Assembly (NCBI RefSeq): GCF_022458985.1
Contig: NC_061782.1
Span: 8,635,672-8,699,671, forward strand
From: Mugil cephalus
Lineage: Eukaryota; Chordata; Actinopteri; Mugiliformes; Mugilidae
Direction of reading: 5' to 3'
Length of the DNA stretch: 64,000 bases
Position 1 is the stretch's first letter, and each line of letters opens with the position of its first letter. This document shows positions 12,086 to 26,000 of the stretch, piece after piece. The translations under genes and the position numbers were made by a program. The notes beneath the pieces were generated by a model. That model saw nothing but the letters and a program-made list of their open reading frames with translations. It was not told the DNA's origin and searched no databases.

Positions 12086-15000
12086 TTATTGTTTGCACGT
12101 AAGGTGTGAATATCTGTATTTTTACACTGTACTGATTTATACATGTATTAATTTAAATTTATTGAAACATGCAGAACACGATTTTTGTTTAATAAAACAA
12201 GAACCTGTTTTAGTTCAGCTGAGCTACGGAAAACATTGAAGGTGGGAGGATCTCTGGAGTACGAGTGTCCCTGTAGAGATTCAGTTTTAGACCAAGTGGA
12301 AGTGTATGTCCGTGGGGATGTGTGTAATAACTGTGTGTTATTTTAAAGCGCTGGGGATATGTACAGTACATTAGGGATGAAATGAAAACTTACCTGTGGT
12401 GTCAGACCGAAGACGTCGTGATTGACACCACTCACAGCTGTCCTAGATCTTAGGAAGAAGAGCTTACAGTGCGCTGAGTGCCGTGCATCTGCATACTCAT
12501 TCAAACAACTCCAGATTCTTAGGCTCTCCTTGCAGAGCATTACACATTTGCTGTCAATCAGCCACCTCTTCTCTAGCAGCCCCCTCCTTCTCCTCCTCTG
12601 TGTGCACTAAAACGAGGAGGAAATCATTTATTCATGACACCCGGCATCCAAAACCAGCATTTGTGGCTGATTCTGATTCACAGCAATGAGAAAGATATTA
12701 TTAGACGCGCACAACTATGCCCTAATGGGGCAACATTTTCATACCCAATTTGAAATCACACCCTTAGCTCGCTCTCTCGTTTCCACCTCGGACGCTGTGT
12801 CTCAGCCTGGTGCGGCTGTCACTTTTTTTTTTTGCAAACATTTGCAGAACACAGCTGTGAACTGTGTGACACTCCGGATTGGTTAGATGACACACTCGGT
12901 GGAAGGTCGACTACACATGATTACACACGTCTTCATAAAGTGATGGAAACACTGAGTGAATCACGGACTTCCATGAGCCCACTTGACCCCTGCTGCAGTA
13001 ACACGGCAGATTTGCTATGATAGTGTTTATGAGAGGTAATTAGCTCACTCATTACTGGCAGTCACTCGGTCTTAAGAGGATCATAAATTAGCTCATCTGT
13101 CTCGTGATGAGATTCTTGGAAACCAGTCAGTCATCTGGTGTGACCCCATCTGCACAAGATATGTCTTTATGTCAGCTAAGTTAATGTGTTCAGGCTTTAA
13201 GTGGGCAGTCTGGCCACTTCCTCAAAGACGGAAGATTTGCAACACAATGATTTCTAAAAACCTCGCCTCAGACTTGGACCGATGCCACAGCTGACTTGAA
13301 CCCTGGCAAACATGCAGACATTGTAACTTCACGGTTTATACTACGAGATTTCTTTTACACACGAGTCAGGTTTTAATAACTGGGAGAAGACTAATTTATT
13401 CTTCGGGCTGCAATAATTACAGGTGGAAACCAGCGAGCACTTTGTTATTCCTCTTCATCCCCAGTGGAACTTGAGGACGCAGTGAGGATTTTACAAACAA
13501 CCGGCAGAATTATGCATGAGGACATGTGTTCTTCTGGGAACAGCGACATGAATATTATAAACAGAAGGAACCTCTTTATGGAGCCTGTGCATGAAGCCAA
13601 ATTAAAAGATAAGTCTGTTGATCTTCTGAATTTTTTGAAAGAGTTGTCCGTGTATTCAAGGCCTGACTTTTATTTTAAATTTTTTCCTGCGCTGCAGAGC
13701 TTTGCTGTTTCCAATAGTTACTGACAAAACATCCATGTGCCACGCTGTTGCACAGGGCAACTAGTTTTTTTTGATTACTGTGAACCTGCACATGTTTTTT
13801 TTATTTTATTTTTTATGCCAGACCTACCTGCTGCAGGTTGCACCCGTAGTGCACCAAATCAACAGCTGAAAATAGTCTCCAACAAGCACCCGGCTTGTTT
13901 AGAGGTCACTCATTTTTGAGATTGAAAAACTCATTTTAAAAAAGCGGCGATCGCTGGACAAACAAGCTTTGGAAAAGAGCATCAAGCAGGGCAGGAGAAG
14001 TCAAAGTGTTGGGAGAAATGGTTGGCTTTTGTGGGATTAGATAGCGGCTGAAGTAGAATATCACTGGATGTAGCTGAAAAGAAATGGTGCCATCACGGAG
14101 CGCGGTTCAATACGACTGTTGTGAGTCACAGTGAAGACCTTCAGCAGTCAGGTGGGTGGTTTTCTTCAGAGGCTGTTGGAATAAAATGTCCTTCCAGGTG
14201 CTCCAGTGAAGGACCGCAGTTCCTCTGGCAGCTCGGAGGTGTAAACGTGCAAGGTGCACCTGTAAACACAGCACTCATAAAAACTTTGCCCAAGTAATTT
14301 AAAAGAAGAAGAAGAAGAAATTAAAGATTTCAAGGCAAACAAACCCCGGCAGCGTCTACTTTCTCAGTAATGAGGATGTCAAATTTTTGTCGTCACTGGA
14401 GCGCTACCAAGCAGCACAAATGTGTAAAGCGCAGCTCAGCGATAAATAATCCAAAGCTCGCAGAGGATGAGGGAGACACTGAGTGAGGAATGTCGCTCTT
14501 CACACAAAAGCTATTCTGTTTTGCTCCTCCAACACAACTCAAGACACGGAGGGTGAGGAAAATCAATCCAGTCAACCTGGAGAGAAGAAATGAGAACCGT
14601 GAGAGGCTTTGATTATTGTGATGGACTTAAAGTCAGCTCGGCGAAAAAAGCCACTTCATATGTCTCGGGTGTTTATCAAATCAGAAATGCATTTGCATCA
14701 CATTTTCCTGCACTTGTGGCTGCTTGGAAGGGAAATTAGTCGAGGAGCCGCTCCCAGAGATTTGCAAGAATTTGACATTTTGATGAATAGATGTATTTTC
14801 AGTGAAGCCACAATTCAATCCGAAAGACACATAATTAATTGAATTGCAGCTGTCAAGAGCGTGAGCTCCAGTGAGTCAACAGAGCTGTGTGGGACAGATA
14901 GCCTCTGTCCACAGGCTGCGCTTCTTTTCAGCTGCTGATGGCAAACTCAACAGCATTAGGAGAAGCAGCAGATAATATTGAACTTAGACGACTGTTGTCA

Positions 15001-15118
15001 AATATTTAAAGGCGAAATGAAACAAACATACGTCTGCCCCTATGTCTGACATAACACCTTTGCTAAAATCAAGTATTTAAGAAGTTTATTTTTTGTCATG
15101 TCTACCTGGTTTGCCTGC

Positions 15119-15600
15119 TAGGGAGAGGCCATTTTGAAATGACGTAATCGAAAACGTCACAGGGTTGGTTGGATCCCTCTGAACGCCGTTGGAAGTGGAA
15201 ATAGATCTTGAGCATGACCTGATATGGCGTGAAAACCGAGCAGTGGTATCACTAAGAGTGGAAGAAGCGTGTTTGCAAAACTACCTGGTGTCAGTGTTTC
15301 AGAGTCTACCTGCTTGACCATTTAATCTGTCTTGTATCACCTGTATTTTCACATTATATGCCGGGAAGTGGGAATGTTTTCGTTAGCGCTGCAATATGTA
15401 GCAGGTAGGCTAAGCTAGCTATAACCACACGTTAAAATGCGATATAATCTATAATCTATCTTCCACCGCACGTCTTTCTCAAGCTCTCTTCGCGCTTTCA
15501 CCGTTTAGCGCGATGGGAATCACCAACCTCGTGACGTCAGAGGCCACAGTACGGCAAGATGGCGGCGCCCATGCTAAAAAATAAAAACGGCCGCTGTATT
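15119..15600. promoter_or_regulatory. Promoter-like patch with CRE and YY1-type sites
   Basis: Contains a perfect CRE palindrome TGACGTCA (15532-15539) and, 16 bp later, AAGATGGCGGC (15556-15566), the YY1 core typical of vertebrate promoters. ATGACGTAAT and AACGTCAC occur near 15140-15160. No exon is recognised beside it. It may be a promoter of an unseen transcript or part of a repeat. Confidence 0.3.
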
Positions 15601-15925
15601 TTCTCCTTATATGCTAACATTTGTCGATAGTGTTGTATATTGTTGAGAAGATCGTCTATAAAATGCGGTTTACTTGATTGGACGCATCGCCGAATCTCTC
15701 GTCAACCTCTGGATGAACTGTAGTAAAGTTTTCTTCAAAATGAAGCTCATACCAAGAAATTCTATAAGTTGCATCAGCCGGCTCGCGTCGCAGCCTTCAC
15801 TACTCAGCATGCAGCTGCAAGAGCGGCGGACGCCTTGAAACACGAGCGCGCAGATCTGGTGCAACAGCAGGCGGCTTATGATTGCACATACTATGGATAA
15901 AGGAGGCTTTATATTTGGGTGTCTG

Positions 15926-15962
15926 CTGTGTGTGTGTGTGTGTGTGAGTGAGAGAGAGAGTA
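15926..15962. repeat. (TG)n(AG)n microsatellite
   Basis: A run of TG dinucleotides passing into AG dinucleotides in the intergenic region. Confidence 0.85.
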
Positions 15963-16184
15963 AGGTAAATGTTATTCGAAAAAGAAAAAAGAAAAAACAA
16001 TGGGAGCGTGATCCCCAGATAAGACATCAAACTCCTTAAAAGTCAGAAAGCCACACAAAGAACTTTTCAATTACACCTGTGTCCTCAGTAGATGGTGCTG
16101 TTATCAGATAAGTTCAGAACAAAAGGAAACCAAAGTAGATTCGATGCCACGCAGAGATGTTAAGATCTGGTAGGAGTTCTCTTT

Positions 16185-17025
16185 GAAGTTTTTTTATTCA
16201 GCAAATGCATAATATAAGTCCTTAACTGCAGCAGACTAACAAATAATAACAGAATCATACTACAGGAATATTGGAAAAGTGATGACGGTGGAAACGCTAC
16301 GGCCAAAGCATCGTAAAAGCATTCATATATTATTCAGAGGTAAATTGTAATACATATAATGCATGTTGTATTAAAAGCATTACATTAGAAGACTACTGAA
16401 CAGTTTTGGGTATTTTTTTGTTAAATAAACAGTTGGCACTCTGGCGGCTTAATGATTGAGGATCCCCAAATCACACATCATACGACTGAGACATCCAAGT
16501 ATTATTTTTTTTTAAACAATGGCCTTAGGAAACGCACACAGCATTCACTCAGCCCTACATCAATACATTTCATTTATATGCATTGCACTGCAAATCAAAA
16601 GGCTTTTAAGCTTTTTTTTTTTTTTTTTGCCATCTTGGTATTTTTCGTTTCCAGAAAACAAAGCCAAAACCGTAAGAAGTTTTCAATTTTAATTAATTTC
16701 CTTCTCTCCCCTCACAGCTACACTTACAAAAAAAGAGGGATGTGTACCTTTAAGCACCACTCAAAGGATACCATTTAGCACACAAAAGAAAAGGCAACGT
16801 TTTGGGACCGCTCTGCCGTCTCCGCGGCTGCTGAACAAAGCCGTCTGCCAGAATTCAAGTGCTCACTGCGACTCAACAGTTTGTGAGTGTGACATGCCGG
16901 CATGTGTTGAGCTTACAGGAATGTGTAAAGTCTGCATCAGTGCATAAGCAGAAGCTTCTGTGTGTGTTGCAGCTCTACTTGGCGAGTCACGTGGGAGTGA
17001 AACGTAGATGAGGTCGGTGGTTTTT
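16185..17025 (-). other. ggps1: GGPS1 3'UTR with polyadenylation signal
   Basis: Downstream of the GGPS1 stop on the minus strand. TTTATT at 16193-16198 is AATAAA on the minus strand and is the best signal, placing cleavage near 16175-16190. A T run at 16611-16628 (A run on the transcript) lies inside. No coding sequence is seen. Confidence 0.5.
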
Positions 17026-20000
17026 TTAGCTGGAGTGTGGCTCGCCGCTAGGCTGTGCAGTGGCTTCAGCCTCGTGGTGCATCTTGCTGAGCTGTTTGAC
17101 CAGGCTCTCCATTTGAGGGTTGCCTCCGAACCCCTTAATGAGCCGGTACGCCTCGATTTCCAGATCCCGCAGGGTCTGACGGGTGTAGGCAAAAGATCCC
17201 ACCTTCTCCAGGTAGTCCACGCAGTATCGTTTGATGTCCATGTTCTCGGTGCGCTTCCTCAGGATGTTCTGCACCTGGGTGCTCTCCGGATGCGACCATA
17301 TGGCGTGAATGGTGGGGAAAGAGAACTTGCCCTCGGTCAGGTCCTCGCAGAAGCTCTTGTTCTCGCTGTACTCCCGGGAGCTCAGGTTGGCGTAGTCGTC
17401 ACGTATCTGGAAAAACAGGCCCAGCGTGTCCAAGAGAGGTTTCAGGTCTTGTTTCCAGTCAGAGAAGAGCTGCATCAGGCCTACAGCCAGGCCGAACAGC
17501 CCCCCGGTTTTCTGCAGCACCATGTTGCGGTACTCCTGCTCAGTGGGGCAGGTGTAGGTGTCCCTCCAGTGGATGTCCAGGCCCTGACCGCGGTGCAGCT
17601 CCAGCAGCTGGCGGGTGAACACCTGCACGGCCTCAGGGTGCTCCAGGACCAGCACCTTCTCCAACCCCAAGAAGTAGACGTAGTTGGCCGAGTTGATGAC
17701 GGAGGGAATGCCGTAGATGCTGTGCGCCACGGGGAAGCCTCGGCGCAGCTTGGAGTTGTCCTCAATGTCGTCTATGAGCAAGCTGGCGTTGTGCAGCATC
17801 TCAGTCACCTCGATGATCACCTGAACAAGATATAGATACAACCAAATAATCCATATTAAATCAACAGGTATTGAAATGCACTGTAGATGACGATTAGTAC
17901 TATATTTTTTATGTGGTGGTCTAGTGGTTCACAGCAAGAAAGTTCAGGGTTTGAACCCGACAGCCAGTTTCTTTTCTGTCTGCTTCTGTTAATTGCATGT
18001 TTGTTTGTATTAGCCCTGTAATCGACCCCAATTATAACTGGAATAGGCTCCCGTGACCCTGTAGAGTAGGGGTCTTTCACCCGTACTACATATACATACT
18101 ATGTTTTATATTAGCCTGGGCCTAATGCCACATATATACGTACTTTGTTATTTTGTATTCAATACTAGACTAGGCGATTTTCATTTTTAACAAGTGTGCA
18201 AGGTACAGTGAGTAGTGGAGTGACAAAACAACCCAGTCTGGCTCATAACAATGACTCCACACTTGGCATGATAATATACTGGCCTCAGTAGTTGTCTGTT
18301 GTGGATAGAAGATGCAGAGTTTTAACCAGGAATATCTTGCAAAAATAATAGCACTTGTGTTAATGCTATTGTTTAATTTTGTTTGCTTTTTGAAAAAGGT
18401 ATCTTTGTGACTCTCATTTAATCACGGAGAACCTGAAAAGAGCAAACATGTGACATGCAGCATAGTGATTGGCAGAGCAGTGATAGTGGTGGCTCCTCCT
18501 CTTTATCTGCCTTTGAGGGACAGGTCCAGGCTGAGGCCAGTCAGCAAAAGATAACATTTTTTGCCCCTATTTATCCATTGGCTACAACATGCTAGACACA
18601 TGTTGATGTGTATTTAAAGACATTTAAATCAATGGGGGAAAACAAAACCCGCCTTGCAGTACCTCCCCCTGGTGAAGAGCTCTGCTCTAGAGGATAACAT
18701 GAACAGAGAGTGAATGAACATATGTTTGATAAAAGGAACTTCCTTTCTCTACAGCTGCTGCTAACAGGCAGACAGACAGTAACAGGTTGTCAGAGGCCGT
18801 CTAAATTATGCATTACAACTTGTAAACAGCAGAGGGTGCCATGTCTACACTCTAGCCTGCGCCGCTCCACCAGTCAAAGTCTGCATCAGGAGATAAAATA
18901 ATCGTTGCTGAAACAAACCGCTCAAACAGTTAGAGAATATAAAGATCACTCTCCCCCCCAAAAAAAACACAATCCACACTGGAGCCGATTTATATTGTCA
19001 CAGATCTACAGCCGATTAAATCTGATTAAATCTCTTAACGCTGGGATGTGTCACTGAAGAGAGAGGAACCGAGCTTCGATGTTTATAGGAAATGTAGTCA
19101 CATGGTGAGGCAATTAGAGGTGTCACTGCAGGGCTTAGTGCACCCTCACCCCCATCTGAAAAGAGAATGACGGCGGCTGAGTGCTTAACCTTCGCCATTA
19201 AGACAAGTGTATTGACACGCTCCAACAGCTTTAATACAGTATGACCCTCTCTCTATCACGCACCGCTGTGAGTTAGTGGCTGCAGTGTGTGGATAGTGGA
19301 GCGCACTGCTTGCTACCTGGATGTCACATAATTGTAGTTTCCTTTACTGGGGGAGCACAAAACCACAATAACGTGTCTTCTGCCCACAAAGGAGCGACCC
19401 AGGAACTAAACGCGGCTTTGTTTCCTGTCCGCGCCCCGACTCTAAACAGTCAGGGGTTGCCATGTCCTGAGCTGGCCGTGCAGCCGGCTGCAGTGCTCTG
19501 CTAATTTAAAAGACAAGTGGTGTGGCCTGGTAAAGAAAGCTGTTTGTATGGGGCCCGGGAGCACAAAGAGAGACTCAGTGGGTCAGGCAGATGGCCAAGG
19601 CTCAGCCAGTCGAGCAGTTCATCCGCCAAACACAACATTTCCTTCGTCAGGGTCCCAACACTCGGTCGCCCTGCAACCTCAGTGAGCCACTTACGAGAGA
19701 AGGAGGGGGCTGTGAGCAAAGCCACAATGAGCGCACACATAAACATCTAAACAGAAAAATAATGAGTAGACAAAAACGCGCTTGAAGACTCAAAGGTTCA
19801 AAACAAGCCGCTATCTGTGCGAATTGCGATTCCCTGCCCGGCATGAAGGAACGGGGACACAATCAAGGCGAGACTTGAAATTCACATCAGACGCCGCTTC
19901 AGATAACAACAGCAGCTATCAGACACAAGCACAGGCAATTTTCAAGTTTTGGACTTTGAGTGTCTGGGTGCTCCGAGGAACCTAATTAGCCAGGCTGTCG

Positions 20001-23000
20001 CTGTATAATGCTGTCGTTTAAGTGTTGAGTGCCATCACTGCATCGCGGGACTTCATTGATTATCAGCAGAGGTTACTGACGCGGGGAGACTCTCCGTGTT
20101 TGCTAAAGCTACAATCAGTGACCCATTAAAAATGCAGAGACTCCTTCACAACCAACCGAGGACTGTGCAGCATCCAGTCTATTGAGATGAAGTAACTGGG
20201 GGGGAAAAAATGAGTTTATGTGCTGATATGAGCCTGTCTCACTTAGGGGATACTATCTGTGAGTATACACACTGATCAGGCTTAACATTATGACCACCTT
20301 CCTATGATTGTGTAGGTCTCACTTGTGCCTCGGGAATTGTTGTGACCTGTCCAGTGGTGTCCTGTGGGTTGAGGGGTGACGGGCCTCTGGATCATCCCAG
20401 CCATACTTGACTTGGCCTCCAAATTCACTACTTCTCAAACTGATCAACACCTTGTCGTGTTCTTCACGTTTTCTTGAGTTGTTCCTAAGGTGTTTTTGTG
20501 CGTGTGTCTGTGTCAGACTGCATCCTGCTGAGGATGGCTGCTGCCATCAAGAAGTGTCATTGCTGTGGGGTGGGGTGTGTCTGGAATTGGTCTGGTCTGG
20601 TCTGGTCTGGTCTAGGTGGGTGCTACATGTGGTTTTAATGTTATAGTGGATCGGTGTAGGTCGGATTACACCACACCTAAAATATGGTGACATTTACAAA
20701 TATGGTTGAACTTCAGATCAGTGTCAAAATGAAAAACTAAATATAACAGAAGCCACTGTTTAATCCTAATCTGGGATTTATCTTTCTTAAATAATGTCGC
20801 CTTTACTCTTTGTCTTCATCAGTCGTTGCGCTGATAAGAGCGAACAGTTGTGAATTATTTTGCTGCTGTGCGAAGACAAACTGGAGCTCGCTAGCTAATT
20901 AACTAACCGCCCACGTAAAGATTCAATACACTTCCACGAAGCAAAGCATTAGCATTTAGAGACGAGAGCAGCGGAGCCATTTCACCCAGCGAATGACGTA
21001 TTTATTGAGTGACTGTTTACGCCGTCACCCTCTAATTAAACTGATCACAGACGAGATGAGCCACGGCTAACTACTGCCGCTCAACTATTTCCTGAGAAAT
21101 CCCTGCAAATGCACTGTCCATACAGCCTTTACCGTGATACAATCTGCTCTTTGTTATCTCTCCTGTGTGATTATAAACCATACAACACACAGACTGTATT
21201 GACACAGTTAGAATATGTTAAAAAAAAAAAAAATAAAGACTATTATTAACCTGCCACTCATTTCCTATTTATTTACTCACACAGGCAGCTATGTTATAGA
21301 GTCACTCTGTATCAATCACTTTAAAAGGCGCAAGAAGATCCAGGCCCCGAGGCAGCAGACATTCTCACAAATGTGTTTTTCAAAGTAAAAGCAGACAGTA
21401 TATATATTAAAAAAAAAACTAACCTTTCTACAGCGTCGGAGAGAACAAAAGCTCGGCAGTCAGCTAAAGGTCGCAAACGAACACAGGGAATTTCCCAAAC
21501 ATACGCAGCCCGTGCTGTGCTACGCGGCGCAGATGCACATGTGGGGATTAAAAAAAGAAAGAAAAGAAAAGAAAGAAAAGAGAAAAAGCAAAGGAATGAG
21601 ACAGGGTGCCACAGTCGCTGCCTCCATCTATCTGGCTGTTTCCATGGCGGCAACTTCTTGGCAGCGGTGTGCTAATGATGACGAGAGGAGGGCTCTCAGC
21701 CTGCGTGATGGGTTCAGCAGGAGTTTAGAGAGCTGCTGCACAGAGGCGGCAACGAGAGGCGACAGGTCACCGACATGTGAGATAGGTTCAAACCTCCACT
21801 ACGTGCTGTTACTGTAACGGGGACGCTGAGGAGAATGCGTATGTACTGTATCGCATATCTGACATCGGGACGACTCAGCAACTGATTAGTCAAATGCAAA
21901 ACTGTGAGGTGACATAGATCATTAGATTTTAAGCTTGTGCCGAGAATGTCAGCGCTCGAAATCTGCATCAAATTGGAAAATAATAATAATAGAAAAAGCC
22001 GCTCCTCCTATTAATTTCGCAGTGCGACTTAATTAATTCGAAGACTTGCAACCTGCTGTAAGGCTGCAGCGTGAAAAGCTGTGATTAAATATCTCTCCGC
22101 TGATGCAAAGTGCGAGATGGATGTTGTGGCGGAGGCAGGGCTGACGTGACAGGATTGATCTGCGTTAGCCAATAATTCCTCAGAAGACGCGACAACTTTA
22201 TTACTCCTTCACACGTCTGCGTGTATTTTTAATTACAAAAGGGAGAAGGCTCTTTTTTTTGGGGGGGGGGCTGGACGGTTTCCTGGACGAGCATGAGGCA
22301 ACAGTGTGACCTCTGATCTTTGCCACAGGCCGCAGATTCCTCTGTTTAGTGAGGCGTCCTGAACCATCACAAACAGAGACCTGTTGAACAGCAAAGACTG
22401 ACTCAGCACTCTGTGCCCTATGTAAGGAATGTAGAACCAGAAAATACAGATTAGGTGTGTGTCCGTGCCTTAGTCACCAGACACAAAATCAGTATGGAGT
22501 CCCTACAATGCTAATGCTTTGAGTAAAAAGTCAATAGGATACCCTAAGGGGGCGGTGGCAAGGGTCCTGCTCAATCAATATGTCTGCTGCAGTCTAATAT
22601 GAATAATAAATATACAATAATATTCCTAGCTTCAGCTGAAATCACCACAATTATTTTATCACAGAGATAAGAGGACAAGTGAGTAACTGAAATAGTACAA
22701 GTCAGTGGAGACTTATCAGTATTTCACTCAGTACTATTTAAATACTTCTTCGCATCACTATTTACTGCATTATTATTATTATTTTCTGGAATATTATACG
22801 TAGAAAAACCAATTGCAAACAACGTCTACACAGTTTTATATCCACAAAATGTCAACCAATACTGCTTCTAGGGTTTTATTTAAAGCTAGGTCTTCACACT
22901 GCACCTCTGGAATAAAATATTACATGCATTTCCTCATGCAACACTGAGCGCACAATAAACTAAATATCCCGCTCACTTGCCTCATCGTTCTCCCCGGAGT

Positions 23001-26000
23001 ACAAATGCTACTGCAGCCAATTTAACTTAGACGCGAGTCTCAGACACTGAACAGAAAAACAAAGGCAACCGCAATTATATATCTAATGTGATAATGAGTC
23101 TTCTCAGCAGCTGGTTCAATGACGTCGAGAAAAGTGCGTAAAAAAAAAAACTATTTGGGGTTTTTAAAATAACAGAAACACGACAATGCACCATAATACA
23201 GTTCGATAGTACTACAAACCAAAAGCTTCCTAAATGAAATAAACGGGTCTCTGTTATTTTTTAACAAATGGTGAACAAAATACACTTAATGAATTTAAGA
23301 TTCAGAGCGGGACTCTTAATAGAGTATATTTGTTTTCACTAGTGTAGCTAATGAGCTGGCAAGTAAGCGTATAACATAAAAAAAAAAAAAACACATCAAC
23401 ACATCACACTTAAGTCATGCATTTACTCCCTCCAAGTAAACAAACTCATTTCTGTTAGGAACTACTAGGTTAGAGACCAGGCCTGGTGCACTGTATTTTC
23501 CCATTTCAATAGATTTTAGTCCTTTTCAGATGGAGGAATCCAAAGGGAGAATGAGGGACGACATGCAAATCTGATTTGGCACCGGTGGAGAGTGAACTTG
23601 CTCCACCAGTCTTCTTAGTTTCCGGAGCAGGGGAGGAGTTGGGGAGTCACATGTTTCACACAGACAATGATAAGTCTAGAGGGTGAGCGTTAAAAAAAAC
23701 GGGAAACAGAAGCTGATGTGAATGAATACAATGGAGGGAATTCACTAGGTAAAGCAGCGAAAGATTAACGACGTTAATAAAATAAAATAAACCATTTCCC
23801 AGAATTGCCAGGCCGCTACAGTTGCACGTATTTAGTTATTTCAACTTTTTCCATGCGAATAATTCTTTGGTAAAGTTCAACAGGAATGACCTCATAAAAA
23901 TGCTTTAATCTTAACCCACAGAAGCTGCTGAAGTCCCTGTAATGCTCCTCCAATGGCCCGTTCAGGAACACCACACCATCCTGACTCACTGAACGTAATG
24001 TTTGGTGTGAGTGGCAATTCAGAGGCCTGGAAACGAGCTAAGGGATTGAACCTTCAAGCAATCAAACCAAGCAATCATCTCTTAAAACGGTTAATAAATT
24101 GACCACATGTAAGATAAAGGGTCACTCGTAGTGCCACATTGAAAGGCGGCGTCATTCAGTTCTACAGAGCTGTTTTTTTTAGCGTCTTCATTCATTTTAT
24201 TTTGGTTTATTCATTGTAGCTGCGAGATGAATAAATCCACTGTTAACAACCGGCCCAGCACCAAACCACAAACAACTGCATCCAACTTCAACGATCCATG
24301 GAAACAGCAGCAATAAGGGAGTTTTTTTTTTTTTTTTGTCACAGATTAAACAAATACAGAGTTGCCGTTCTTTTAAAAGCATTTCACCATCTTTCCAATG
24401 TCGTTCTCCTAAATCCTCGACTGCATTAATGACCTCGCTTAATAAATCATGGATGCTCTGAGCTCTACACCCAGGCCTTATGTTCACATCTGGTTAAGGA
24501 CAAGCCGCCAGACAAAACGCTCTCGGTGAATTGCGAAATAAATTGCCTCCTCCAGATGAGCGCGGGATCACTTTTCCAACCTTCCCGGGGCCCGTCCGCG
24601 AACATAAACATCAGACGACTCGTGAACGTTAAGAGGCTTTTAAATGGAGGATTTTCTCACCTGGAGTTTGTCGTCTGGAACGTTGAGCCAGTGGTTAAAG
24701 GCCTGGGCGAGTTTTGTTCTCACTTGCTTTCCTGCAGAGAAAAAAGAAAATTCATGGTGAACACACTGTGGTAGGAAAACGCTAACCAACACAGAGACTA
24801 ATGCAGCAAAGCAGTACTTCATTCTGCTGAAAACTGTGTCTTATTACCAAGGCTGGGATAAATATTTTGTGAGTGCTCATACTGGATACCTGAGATTTCA
24901 CAGTTTAAGCTCAACATCAACAGATGTCATCAGCAGCGACGATATTCATATAAAAACAATAACTTGTTGACGGTGTGTTCAATGGGAATATGCTCATCAC
25001 TCATGGACTCATTCAAATCTGCCCTCGAAACCCATTTGTTTCCGCAGGCTTCAGGCCTATAGTCAGCCAGCGTTCACAGTCTCAGCTTTATCACCCTGCG
25101 CTGTTCCTCCAATCCGTTTGGTCCAATTTGTCTTCTTCATTCTCGTAAAGCTCCCTTGGGTGTCTTGAAAGGCGCTATATAAATCAAATTTATTACTATT
25201 ATTATTATTATTATACACAATCAGGCATAACATTGTGACCACCTTCCGAATATTGTATAGGTCCCCCTGAACCCAAACACCCAAAGCAATTACTGTTTAC
25301 GTTCCAAGGATTTGTACTTTGCACCTGCTGCTTAGAACTCGCTGCAGAAAACTCCTCACCCTTGCATCTTTGAAAACCCGTGTGAGAGACCTTGGAGCAG
25401 CTGCATATCGCACTTGCTCTTGTTTTAATGTAAATCCTGAGCTGTAGTCTTGTTGTTTTTATTATCCACGTATTTTATTTGTGTACTTGTGTGAGTTTCC
25501 CTTGTAAAAAGAGGTCATTGTATCTCAACGGGATTGTCATTGCTTTAGGTAGACTTGGTCCGGTCTAGGTGGGTGGTGCACGTCTAAGTAGCATCCGCAC
25601 ACTGCATTGTCAAGGTGTTCAATGTTATTTACTTGGTTTTAATTTTGTGGCTGTATGTGTAGCTAAAAAGCTCTCTCAGGTTGAAATAAACCCTTTTCTT
25701 TTTGAGGAGAGACTGGTATGTCAATACCAAAATAACCTTTTTTTTTTTTTTTAAAACACTTGTTTGAACAACTCAACGGCGCCAGAATCAATGTGGAAAC
25801 ATGGCTTTGTCTGGGTCATGTTTTTATATTGAAGGAATTCAGGGTTGTGAGTAAAGTTAAGAAGAAGAAATAAACACTAAGAAATAAACATCTTGTTTTA
25901 TCTAGTATGTCCTCAGCAGCCAGAAACTCTTCGTGCACGACAAATAAGTTATATTTTAACTATGTAAACCGCTTGTTTCTTATCAGTTAATTTCATTTAA

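Larger units (their letters stand above)
9251..16180. other. Intergenic region between B3GALNT2 and GGPS1
   Basis: About 6.9 kb between the two convergent gene ends. I recognise no coding exon on either strand, although human carries TBCE here. It holds T runs at 9548-9592, a (GA)n tract, an AT-rich minisatellite, a promoter-like patch near 15.5 kb and a (TG)n tract. The rest is unremarkable AT-rich sequence with short chance ORFs. Confidence 0.6.
17821..24660 (-). other. GGPS1 intron between coding exons 2 and 3
   Basis: A 6.8 kb intron (minus-strand donor GTGAGA at 24660, acceptor TTCAG at 17821). It contains a degraded dispersed repeat at 17912-18072, a Tc1-like relic at 20266-20658, a G run at 22261-22270 and several A runs. 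No coding exon of another gene is recognised on either strand. Confidence 0.75.

Noticed and set aside
13464..13724. 86-codon plus-strand ORF preceded by CCCCAG, exon-like at first sight
   Set aside because: No recognisable domain, no matching donor or neighbour exon, and no likeness to TBCE, the gene expected in this interval. Left as chance unless RNA supports it.
17008..17835. 275-codon ORF on the plus strand opposite the GGPS1 last exon
   Set aside because: It is the antisense shadow of the conserved GGPS1 coding exon. Its translation shows no family resemblance, and the minus strand has the catalytic Asp-rich motifs.
21541..21595. Purine-rich stretch resembling an exonic splicing or coding Lys-rich run
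   Set aside because: Simple AAAG-type low complexity in a GGPS1 intron with no exon boundaries.
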